Assembly: GCA_937872465.1 (NCBI GenBank)
Contig: CALMSR010000050.1
Coordinates: forward strand, 62,001 to 126,000
Direction of reading: 5' to 3'
Source: an uncultured Paracoccaceae bacterium
GTDB taxonomy: Bacteria; Pseudomonadota; Alphaproteobacteria; Rhodobacterales; Rhodobacteraceae
Length of the DNA: 64,000 nt
In this document: piece after piece, positions 55,141-62,678 of the stretch
Layout of the letters: every line of letters starts with the position of its first letter
How positions within the stretch are numbered: the first letter of the stretch is position 1
Translations under genes and position numbers: made by a program
The notes under the pieces: generated by a model
What the model was told of the DNA's origin: nothing
The model's database searches: none
The model's input: only the letters and a program-made list of their open reading frames with translations

Positions 55141-55187
55141 CCCAGGGCCGGCGACCACCCAACCACTTGGTTCCACAGGAGACGACC

Positions 55188-55742
55188 ATGTCCGCTGTTC
55201 CGAAGAAGTTCCCGTCGATCGAGCCCGAAGACGTGATGATCCCCGAGGGCAAGAGCCTCGGAGACTGGATCGAGAGCCGGACCGCCCGCTACGCGACCCG
55301 CACGCTGGACTGGGACGCGCTCAAGTTCCAGGCGGACTACGACCCGATCTACCGCCGCGCCCAGATGCGCTACATCGGCACCGGCGCCACCGGCATCACC
55401 GACGACGAGAACGTGATCCCGGCGGAGAACTTCACCTTCTCGACCATGGTGCTGCCGGCCGGCTGCGAGGGCCCGCTGCACATCCACCGCGACGCCGAGG
55501 AGGTGTTCTTCATCCTCAAGGGCCACAAGGTCCGCTTCTTCATCGAGCACAAGGGCGAGCTGGTCGAGACCGTGCTCTCCGAGCGCGACATGGTCTCGGT
55601 GCCGCCGGGCCTCTACCGCGGCCTGCGCAACGAGGGCATCGAGGAGGCGCTGATGTGCGTGCTCATCGGCAACCCCAAGCCGGTCACGCCGACCTATCCG
55701 CCCGACCACCCCGTCTCGCAGATCAAGCGCGACAAGAAGTGA
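55188..55742 (+). CDS. Cupin domain protein
   Basis: A 184-residue single-domain cupin. Metal-binding motif 1 is seen as GPLHIHRDAEEVFFILKG (about residues 93–110) with two His and a Glu; motif 2 around PPGLYRGLRNEG has no clear histidine. The ribosome-binding site is CAGGAGACG. Its place between importer and Rieske oxygenase suggests a small enzyme or ligand-binding role in the pathway, but cupin activities vary too widely to name one. Confidence 0.8.
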   Translation: MSAVPKKFPSIEPEDVMIPEGKSLGDWIESRTARYATRTLDWDALKFQADYDPIYRRAQMRYIGTGATGITDDENVIPAENFTFSTMVLPAGCEGPLHIHRDAEEVFFILKGHKVRFFIEHKGELVETVLSERDMVSVPPGLYRGLRNEGIEEALMCVLIGNPKPVTPTYPPDHPVSQIKRDKK

Positions 55743-55797
55743 CATGCGCCGGGGGCGCCCGGCGCCCCCCGCAGCCCCGAGGCCGCAGGAGACAGCC

Positions 55798-56841
55798 ATG
55801 ACAGCCATCGACAAGAAGACGCTCATCGAAGAGCGGGTGAATACCGGCCTCCTCGGCCAATGGTACCCGGTCGCCAAGTCGGTCGAGGTGAAGGGCACCC
55901 GTCCGCACGGCGTGAAGGCCCTCAACCAGAAGCTGGTGCTCTGGCGCGACGCCGCCGGCAAGATCAACTGCATCGAGGACTTCTGCCCGCACCGCGGCGC
56001 GCCGCTCTCCTACGGCGAGGTCCACGAGGGCAACATCGGCTGCCGCTACCACGGCGTGATCGTCAACGGCGAGGGCGTGGTGGTCCGGGTCCCGGCGATG
56101 CCGGAATGCGCGCTCGAGGGCCGCAAGGCGCTCAAGTCCTTCGCGACGACCGAGTCGAACGACGCCGTCTTCGTCTACTTCCCCTCGGTCGAGCAGCCCG
56201 AGCCGCCCGCGCTCGTGCTGCCGAAGGAGCTGGTCAGCGACGCCTGGACCGGCTTCCTCTGCACCTCGGTCTGGGAGTGCAACTACCGCTACGCGCTCGA
56301 CAACCTCGCCGATCCGATGCACGGCTGCTACCTGCATTCGGAGAGCTTCACGCTGGCCTATGGCTCCAAGCAGGACCTGATGAAGCTCGACAAGACCGAA
56401 AACGGCTTCCACATCAGCCGCGTCGGCCAGGTGGGCGAGAACTTCGACTGGACCGAGTTCGAGATCCACGCCGGCGACATGTTCTGCTTCCTCGACATCC
56501 CCTATCCGCCGGCCGCGGGGCCGGGCGGCTTCATGCGGATCATCGGCTTCACGCTCCCGGTGGACGAGCATACCTGCAAGGTCTTCTTCTGGCGCATGCG
56601 CGAGGTCTCGGGCGTCGCCCGCGACAGCTGGCGCTTCCTCTACCGGGCGGTGCTCGAGCCGAACCACTGGGCGGTGCTCGAGCAGGACCGGGTCATTCTC
56701 GAGGGCATGCCGGACGACGCCCGCAAGCGGGAGATGCTCTACCAGCACGACCTCGGCGTCAGCCGGATCCGGCAGATCCTGACCCGTGCCGCCAAGTCGC
56801 AGGTCGAGGCGGAGCTCGCCCAGGCGCAGGCCGCCGAGTGA
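55798..56841 (+). CDS. Rieske ring-hydroxylating oxygenase, alpha subunit
   Basis: A 347-residue oxygenase component. The Rieske 2Fe-2S ligands are Cys63 and His65 (CPHRGAP) and Cys82 and His85 (CRYHG). The mononuclear iron is held by His175 and His180 in ADPMHGCYLHSES and Asp297 in EQDRVILEG. The short single-subunit form resembles phthalate- or vanillate-type oxygenases rather than naphthalene-type alpha-beta enzymes. No beta subunit, ferredoxin or reductase is in view, so a partner must lie elsewhere. It shares a base with the next gene (TGATG). Confidence 0.93.
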   Translation: MTAIDKKTLIEERVNTGLLGQWYPVAKSVEVKGTRPHGVKALNQKLVLWRDAAGKINCIEDFCPHRGAPLSYGEVHEGNIGCRYHGVIVNGEGVVVRVPAMPECALEGRKALKSFATTESNDAVFVYFPSVEQPEPPALVLPKELVSDAWTGFLCTSVWECNYRYALDNLADPMHGCYLHSESFTLAYGSKQDLMKLDKTENGFHISRVGQVGENFDWTEFEIHAGDMFCFLDIPYPPAAGPGGFMRIIGFTLPVDEHTCKVFFWRMREVSGVARDSWRFLYRAVLEPNHWAVLEQDRVILEGMPDDARKREMLYQHDLGVSRIRQILTRAAKSQVEAELAQAQAAE

Positions 56842-57578
56842 TGCTCGACGGTCGCAGCATCCTCGTCACCGGCGCAGGCCGCGGGCTCGGAGCGGTGATC
56901 GCCCGGGGGCTCGCCGGCCACGGCGCGCGCCTCTTCCTCGCCGACATCGCCGAGGACGAGGGCCGCGCCACGGCCGAGGCGCTCGGCGCGACCTTCGCGC
57001 CGGTCGACCTCGCCGACCCGGCCTCGATCGCCGCGCTCGCGGCGGCGGTCGGGGAAGCGACCGGCGGCAGGCTGCACGGCCTCGTCAACAACGGCGCGAT
57101 CGCCACGGGCATCGGCGGCATCCCCTTCGAGGAGATCGAGATCGAGAGCTGGGACCGGGTGCAGCGCGTGAACGTGCGCGGCACCTGGCTGATGACCCGC
57201 GCCGCCGCACCGCTCCTGCGCGCCTCGGGCTCGGGCCGCGTGGTCAACGTCGCCTCCGACACCGCGATCTGGGGGGCGCCGCGGCTTCTTTCCTACACCG
57301 CCTCGAAGGGCGCGGTGATCTCCATGACCCGCTCGCTGGCCCGCGAGCTCGGCCCCGACCGGGTCGGCGTGACCGCGGTGGCGCCGGGGATCCTGACGAC
57401 GCCCTCGACGGACTACGTCCCCGAGGCCCGCCACCAGCTCTATTCCGACGGGCGCGCCGTCCCCGGCCCGCAGGCGCCGGGCGAGATCGTCGACACCATC
57501 GCCTTCCTCCTCTCCGAGGGGGCGCTGACGCTCACCGGGCAGCTCCTGCCGGTCAACAACGGCTTCGTCTTCGCCTGA
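56841..57578 (+). CDS. SDR family dehydrogenase, possible cis-diol dehydrogenase
   Basis: A 245-residue classical SDR. TGAGRGLG (10–17) binds NAD(P), NNGA follows, and the catalytic Ser, Tyr and Lys are intact in SDTAIWGAPRLLSYTASK. The tail VAPGILTTPSTDYVPEA and PVNNGF are usual. Lying right after the Rieske gene with a one-base overlap, it is a good candidate for oxidising the cis-dihydrodiol to a catechol, by position rather than by sequence. Confidence 0.87.
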   Translation: MLDGRSILVTGAGRGLGAVIARGLAGHGARLFLADIAEDEGRATAEALGATFAPVDLADPASIAALAAAVGEATGGRLHGLVNNGAIATGIGGIPFEEIEIESWDRVQRVNVRGTWLMTRAAAPLLRASGSGRVVNVASDTAIWGAPRLLSYTASKGAVISMTRSLARELGPDRVGVTAVAPGILTTPSTDYVPEARHQLYSDGRAVPGPQAPGEIVDTIAFLLSEGALTLTGQLLPVNNGFVFA

Positions 57579-57589
57579 GGGCCCCGCGC

Positions 57590-58396
57590 ATGTTCACCGC
57601 CCAGACCTCCGCAGGCATCGACTACCGCGCGCGGCCGGGGAGCGGCCCGGCGCTGGTCCTGCTGCACGGCATCGGCTCGAACGCCGATTCCTTCGCGGAG
57701 CTCCTGCCGCTGCTGCCGCCCGACCGGCAGGTGATCGCCTGGAACGCCCCCGGCTACGGTGCCTCCGCGCCGCTCGGCCCCGACTGGCCCGTCGCCGCCG
57801 ATTATGCCGACGCGCTCGAAGCCTTCCTCGACCGGCTCGGGATCGACCGCGTGACCCTCGTCGGCCACTCGCTCGGCACGCTGATGGGCGCCGCCTTCGC
57901 CGCCGCCCGCCCGGCGCGCGTCGAGCGGCTGCTGCTCGCCTCGCCCGCGCTCGGCCACGGCGTCGCCCCCGGCGGGGCGCTCAGCCCCGCGGCGCAGGCG
58001 CGCATCGACGACCTCGCCCGGCTCGGGCCGGCGGAATTCGCCCGTGTCCGCGCCCCGCGGCTGGTCTGCCGGCCCGAGGAGAACCGCCAGCTCGTCGCCG
58101 CCGTCGAGACCGGCATGTCGCAGGTCCGGAGCCCCGGCTACGACCAGGCCTCGCGCATGCTCGCCTCCGGCCGGCTGCTCGAGGATGCCGCCCGCCTCGC
58201 CGTCCCCACCGACGTGATCGTCGGCGAGGAGGACATCGTGACCCCGCCCGAGGGCGCCCGCGCCCTCCACGCCGCCATCCCCGCCCAGGTCCGCGGCCGC
58301 CTCACCGAGGTCCCCGCCGCGGGCCACGCGCTCTACACCCAGGCCCCCCTCGCCTTCGCGCGAGCCGTGGCCCCCCAAGCAACGCCGGTCGCCTGA
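57590..58396 (+). CDS. Alpha/beta fold hydrolase, possible meta-cleavage product hydrolase
   Basis: A 268-residue serine hydrolase. The oxyanion segment is LLHGIGSNADSF, the nucleophile elbow GHSLGT, an Asp lies in VIVGEEDIVTPPEGA and the His in PAAGHALYTQAP. This layout fits MhpC/BphD-type C–C bond hydrolases as well as general esterases. Adjacent to an extradiol dioxygenase gene, the C–C hydrolase role is favoured by context. Confidence 0.83.
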   Translation: MFTAQTSAGIDYRARPGSGPALVLLHGIGSNADSFAELLPLLPPDRQVIAWNAPGYGASAPLGPDWPVAADYADALEAFLDRLGIDRVTLVGHSLGTLMGAAFAAARPARVERLLLASPALGHGVAPGGALSPAAQARIDDLARLGPAEFARVRAPRLVCRPEENRQLVAAVETGMSQVRSPGYDQASRMLASGRLLEDAARLAVPTDVIVGEEDIVTPPEGARALHAAIPAQVRGRLTEVPAAGHALYTQAPLAFARAVAPQATPVA

Positions 58397-58424
58397 GCCG
58401 GGACGAGAAAGGAGGACGCGAACC

Positions 58425-59339
58425 ATGACCGAACCCGTCCGAGTCGGATCGCTGCGCGGCATCATGATGCGCGGCCCGGGCGTCTCCGCGACGCTCCCCT
58501 TCTACGAGGACATGTGGGGGCTCAGCCTCTCCCACAAGGAGGACGGCGTCGCGCTCCTGCGCGGCACCGGCACCGAGCCCTTCCTCTACGGCCTGAAGGA
58601 CGGGCCCGTCTTCGGCATCGAATACGTCCATTTCGCCATGCCCGACCGCGCCTCCATGGACGCGCTGCACGCCCAGGTCATCGCGAAAGGCCATTCGCCG
58701 ATCTCGGCGCCGGCCGAGTTCGACGACTGGGCCGGCGGCTACGGCTTCGAGATGCTCGACCCCGACAACCGCCGCCTGCGCTTCCGCACCGAGGCGCGCG
58801 TGCTCGACGACCAGAAGGACTGGGCCAAGCCGAAGAAGGTCAGCCATGTCGTGCTCAACACCCCCGACATGAACGGCACGCAGACGTTCTACGAGGAGGT
58901 GCTCGGCTTCCGCGCCTCCGATTATTCCGCCGACCAGATGGTCTTCCTGCGCTGCAATACCGACCACCATTCGATCGCGCTGGTCCGCGGCAATTACGCC
59001 TCCGTCAACCACGTCGCCTTCGAGATGCCGACGCTCGACGAGTTCATGCGCGGTATCGGCCGGATGAAGCAGAAGGGCCATGTCCCCTCCTGGGGCCCCG
59101 GCCGCCACGGGCCGGGCAACAACCCCTTCGCCTATTTCGTCTCGCCCTCGGGCTTCGTCATCGAGTTCACCTCCGAATTGCAGCAGATCGACGAGACGAC
59201 CCACGAGGCCAAGGTCTGGTCGCGCACCGACCCCGAGGCGATGGACCGCTGGATGACCGCAGGCCCCCCGACCCCGGCACAGCGCGCCGTGATGCAGGGC
59301 CGCCCCGATCCCGGCTTCCCCGAACTGAGGACAAGGTGA
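58425..59339 (+). CDS. Type I extradiol ring-cleavage dioxygenase (VOC fold)
   Basis: A 304-residue two-domain VOC protein. The metal ligands expected in type I extradiol dioxygenases are present as His141 (VSHVVL), His196 (NHVAFEM) and Glu247 (FVIEFTSE). The signature GPGRHGPGNNPFAYFVSPSG sits before Glu247. It would open a catechol-type ring next to the diol (meta-cleavage) using Fe(II). AAAGGAGG precedes the ATG. It overlaps the next gene by one base. Confidence 0.9.
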   Translation: MTEPVRVGSLRGIMMRGPGVSATLPFYEDMWGLSLSHKEDGVALLRGTGTEPFLYGLKDGPVFGIEYVHFAMPDRASMDALHAQVIAKGHSPISAPAEFDDWAGGYGFEMLDPDNRRLRFRTEARVLDDQKDWAKPKKVSHVVLNTPDMNGTQTFYEEVLGFRASDYSADQMVFLRCNTDHHSIALVRGNYASVNHVAFEMPTLDEFMRGIGRMKQKGHVPSWGPGRHGPGNNPFAYFVSPSGFVIEFTSELQQIDETTHEAKVWSRTDPEAMDRWMTAGPPTPAQRAVMQGRPDPGFPELRTR

Positions 59340-60127
59340 TGGACTACGGCTATCAGGGAAAGGTCGCGGTCGTCACCGGCGGATCCTCCGGAATCGGCCT
59401 CGCCACCGTCAGGCTCCTGCTCGAGCACGGGGCGCAGGTCGCCTTCTGCGCCCGGAACGAGGGGCGGCTCAACGACGTCGCCTGCGTCCTCGCCCGGGAC
59501 CACGGCCAGGAGCGCGTGCTGGCCCGGGCCCTCTCGGTGCTCGACCGCGCGGCGGTCGATGCCTTCGCCGCCGAGGTCCGCGACCGGTTCGGCCGCTGCG
59601 ACCTCCTCGTCAACAACGCCGGCCAGGGCCGCGTCTCCTCCTTCGCCGAGACCGAGGACGACGACTGGCGCAAGGAATACGAGCTGAAGCTCTTCAGCCA
59701 GATCCATCCGACGCGCGCCTTCCTGCCGCTGCTGCGCGAGAGCCGCGGCGCCATCGTCGCGGTCAACTCGCTGCTCGCCTACCAGCCGGAGCCGCATATG
59801 GTCTGCACCTCCTCGGCGCGCGCCGGGGTGCAGAACCTGCTGAAATCGCTGAGCGTCGAGCTCGCCCCGGAGATCCGGGTCAATTCGGTGCTGCTCGGCC
59901 TGGTCGAATCCGGCCAATGGACCCGCCGCTTCGCCGAGCGCGAGGACCAGAGCCAGAGCCGCGCCGAATGGTACGGCAAGCTCGCCGCCCGCAAGGGCAT
60001 CCCGCTCGGCCGTCTCGGCGACCCGAGCGAGGCCGCCGCCGCCATCGCCTTCCTCGGCTCCAGGGCCGCCAGCTACATCACCGGCGCCCAGCTCGACGTC
60101 TCGGGCGGCCTCGCGCGTCATATCTGA
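59339..60127 (+). CDS. SDR family protein with altered catalytic motif
   Basis: A 262-residue SDR-fold protein. The cofactor motif TGGSSGIG and NNAGQG are normal, and Ser144 is in place in VNSLLAYQPEP. At the positions of the YxxxK pair, however, the chain reads T-S-S-A-R (Thr157 and Arg161). A usual hydride-transfer mechanism needing Tyr and Lys is therefore unlikely unless the alignment shifts. It could be a non-redox or regulatory SDR. It overlaps the extradiol gene by one base and precedes the ThDP enzyme by 11. Confidence 0.82.
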   Translation: MDYGYQGKVAVVTGGSSGIGLATVRLLLEHGAQVAFCARNEGRLNDVACVLARDHGQERVLARALSVLDRAAVDAFAAEVRDRFGRCDLLVNNAGQGRVSSFAETEDDDWRKEYELKLFSQIHPTRAFLPLLRESRGAIVAVNSLLAYQPEPHMVCTSSARAGVQNLLKSLSVELAPEIRVNSVLLGLVESGQWTRRFAEREDQSQSRAEWYGKLAARKGIPLGRLGDPSEAAAAIAFLGSRAASYITGAQLDVSGGLARHI

Positions 60128-60138
60128 GGGACCAGACC

Positions 60139-61842
60139 ATGCTTCTCTCGACCATCGAAGATACCGAAACCCCCGGCGACACCGCCGCCGGCACCGAGAC
60201 CGTCGGCGACTTCATCGCCCGCTTCCTCGCCGAGACCGGCGTCACGACCATCTTCGGCGTGATCTCGATCCACAACATGCCGATCCTCGACGCCGTGGCG
60301 CGCCAGGGCAAGATCCGCTTCGTGCCCGCCCGCGGCGAGGCCGGCGCCATGAACATGGCCGACGCCTATGCCCGCGTCACCGGCGGCCTCGGGGTCTGCA
60401 TGACCTCGACCGGCACCGCGGCCGGCAACGCCGCCGGCGCCCAGGCCGAGGCGCTGACCGCCGGCTCGCCGGTCCTGCATATCACCACCCAGGTCGATCG
60501 CGAATTCGCCGACCGCGACCGCGCCGCGATCCACGACGTGCCGCGCCAGCCCGAGATGCTGCGCGGCGTCTCCAAGGCGGTCTTCCGCATGTGGGACGCG
60601 AACGGCGCCATCGGCGCCCTGACCGCCGCGGTCTCCGCCGCGCTCTCGGCGCCGACCGGCCCGGTCAGCCTCGAGATCCCGGTCGACGTGCAGCGGTCGA
60701 CCGCCCACGGCGCCACCCGCATCCACGCGCCGCGCGCGACCCGGCCGATCGCCTCCGACGCCGTCCTCGACGAGATCGCCGAGCTGGTGAAGACGGCGCG
60801 CCGGCCGCTGCTCTGGCTCGGCGGCGGCGCGCGCGGCGCCGGGGCGCCGGCGACGGAACTGCTCAAGCGCGGCTTCGGCGTCGTCACCTCCACGAACGGC
60901 CGCGCAATCGTCTCCGAGGAGGAGCCGGGCAATCTCGGCGCCTTCAACATGACGCCCGAAGCCGCCGAGCTCTACGCGAGCTCGGACCTGATGATCGTGG
61001 TCGGCTCGCGGCTGCGCGGCAACGAGACGCGCAACAACGCGATGCCGCTGCCCCGGCCGCTGATCCAGGTCGACGCCGACGCCGGCCAGGGCGGCCGCAA
61101 CTACCCGGTCGAGATCTTCGCCCATGGCGACGCCGCCGACACGCTGCAGCGCCTGCTCGACCGGCTGCCGCCGAAGCTCGACACCGATCCGAACCTGCCC
61201 TTCGACATCGCCCGTACCCGGGTGCAGTCGGAGGGGAGGATGCGCAACGTGCTCGGCCCCTATGCCGGCGTCGCCGAGGCGCTGACCGAGCGCGTCGCCG
61301 CCGGCCGCCACCCCTGGGTGCGCGACGTGACGATCTCGAACTCGACCTTCGGCAACCGCTACGTGCGCATCGCCGACCCTCGCCACGGCGTGCATGCGCT
61401 CGGCGGCGGCATCGGCCAGGGCGTCGCCATGGGCGTCGGGGCCGCGCTCGGCTCCTCGGGGCCCAAGGCGATCACCCTGCTCGGCGACGGCGGCACCATG
61501 CTCGGGCTGGCGGAGATGATCACCGCGGTCGACGAGAACGCGCCGCTGGTCTACGTGCTGATGAACGACCAGGCCTATGGCGTGATCCAGAACATCCAGG
61601 ACGCGCAATACGACAGCCGGCGGCATTTCTCCAAGGTCGCGGTGCCGGAATTCCCGACCTTCTGCCGCGCCATCGGCATGCCGCATACCCTCGTCCGCTC
61701 GGTCGAGGACTTCCCGGCGGCGCTCGACGCGGCGCTCGCCGCCGAGGGGCCGCAGGTCGTCGAGGTCGACATGGTCGCGATCGGCCCCTTCGCCGAATCC
61801 TTCTCCGGCCCGCCCGCCGGCGCCGCCGGGAACAAGGTCTGA
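60139..61842 (+). CDS. Thiamine-diphosphate-dependent enzyme, acetolactate-synthase-like
   Basis: A 567-residue ThDP enzyme with the three-domain layout of acetolactate synthase and benzoylformate decarboxylase. The catalytic Glu67 is in RGEAGAMNMADAYARVTG and the ThDP motif GDGGTM begins at 449 with MNDQAYGVI about 28 residues later. The middle domain has PLLWLGGGARGAG. Members decarboxylate 2-oxo acids or make C–C bonds; the actual reaction cannot be assigned. In this operon it may process an oxo acid made after ring cleavage. Confidence 0.88.
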   Translation: MLLSTIEDTETPGDTAAGTETVGDFIARFLAETGVTTIFGVISIHNMPILDAVARQGKIRFVPARGEAGAMNMADAYARVTGGLGVCMTSTGTAAGNAAGAQAEALTAGSPVLHITTQVDREFADRDRAAIHDVPRQPEMLRGVSKAVFRMWDANGAIGALTAAVSAALSAPTGPVSLEIPVDVQRSTAHGATRIHAPRATRPIASDAVLDEIAELVKTARRPLLWLGGGARGAGAPATELLKRGFGVVTSTNGRAIVSEEEPGNLGAFNMTPEAAELYASSDLMIVVGSRLRGNETRNNAMPLPRPLIQVDADAGQGGRNYPVEIFAHGDAADTLQRLLDRLPPKLDTDPNLPFDIARTRVQSEGRMRNVLGPYAGVAEALTERVAAGRHPWVRDVTISNSTFGNRYVRIADPRHGVHALGGGIGQGVAMGVGAALGSSGPKAITLLGDGGTMLGLAEMITAVDENAPLVYVLMNDQAYGVIQNIQDAQYDSRRHFSKVAVPEFPTFCRAIGMPHTLVRSVEDFPAALDAALAAEGPQVVEVDMVAIGPFAESFSGPPAGAAGNKV

Positions 61843-61846
61843 CGCC

Positions 61847-62665
61847 ATGCGCCTCGGTCTCATCGGCTTCGGCAACATCGGGACGGCGCTGCTCGGCCTC
61901 ATCGCCGAGGGCGCCCCGCTCGATCACCTGACCGTGCTCGTGCGCCCGGGCGCGGCGGATGCAGCCCGCAGCCGCCTCGACGGCGAGCTCAAGGGGGCGG
62001 CGCGGAGCCATGCGCTGGTCTCCGACGCCGCCGGCCTGCTCGCCGACCGGCCCGACCTCGTCGTCGAATGCGCGGGCCATTCCGCGGCCGAGGCGCATGC
62101 GCCGGCCGTGCTCCGCGCCGGCATCGACGTGGTCCTCGTCTCGACCGGCGCGCTCGCCGACCCGGCGCTCGAGGGCGCGCTTGAGGCGGCGGCGGCCGAG
62201 GGCGGCGCACGCCTGATCCTGCCGGCCGGCGCGGTGGGCGCGATCGACCTCCTCTCGGCGCTCGGCGCCGGGGGCGGGCTCGAGGTCCGCTATCGCGGCA
62301 TCAAGCCGCCCGCCGCCTGGGCCGGCACGCCGGCGGCCGAGATCCTCGATCTCGCGTCGCTCGCCGAGCCGGCGATCTTCTTCACCGGCACCGCGCGCGA
62401 GGCGGCGGCCGCCTATCCGAAGAACGCCAATGTCGCCGCGACGCTGGCGCTCGCCGGGGCGGGCTTCGAGGCGACCCGGGTCGAGCTGATGGCGGATCCT
62501 TCCGCCCCCGGCAACGTGCACGAATATTCCGTCGTCTCGCCGATCGCCAACTACACGATCCGCATCGAGAACAAGCCGTCGTCCGGCAACGCCAAGACCT
62601 CGGCGACGACGATCTACAGCGTCCTGCGGGAAATCCGGAACCGCCTCGGCCCGGTCGCCATCTGA
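61847..62665 (+). CDS. Aspartate dehydrogenase family protein (NadX-like)
   Basis: A 272-residue NAD(P)-dependent amino acid dehydrogenase. The N-terminal Rossmann motif GFGNIG is followed by VVECAGHSAAEAHAPAVL, and the C-terminal half has KPPAAWAG, YPKNANVAATLALAG and GNVHEYSV with the family's conserved His. NadX oxidises L-aspartate to iminoaspartate, used for NAD synthesis, but homologues in catabolic clusters may have other amine substrates. It is four bases after the ThDP gene, so it is part of the pathway. Confidence 0.9.
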   Translation: MRLGLIGFGNIGTALLGLIAEGAPLDHLTVLVRPGAADAARSRLDGELKGAARSHALVSDAAGLLADRPDLVVECAGHSAAEAHAPAVLRAGIDVVLVSTGALADPALEGALEAAAAEGGARLILPAGAVGAIDLLSALGAGGGLEVRYRGIKPPAAWAGTPAAEILDLASLAEPAIFFTGTAREAAAAYPKNANVAATLALAGAGFEATRVELMADPSAPGNVHEYSVVSPIANYTIRIENKPSSGNAKTSATTIYSVLREIRNRLGPVAI

Positions 62666-62678
62666 GGGAGGAGAGTTC

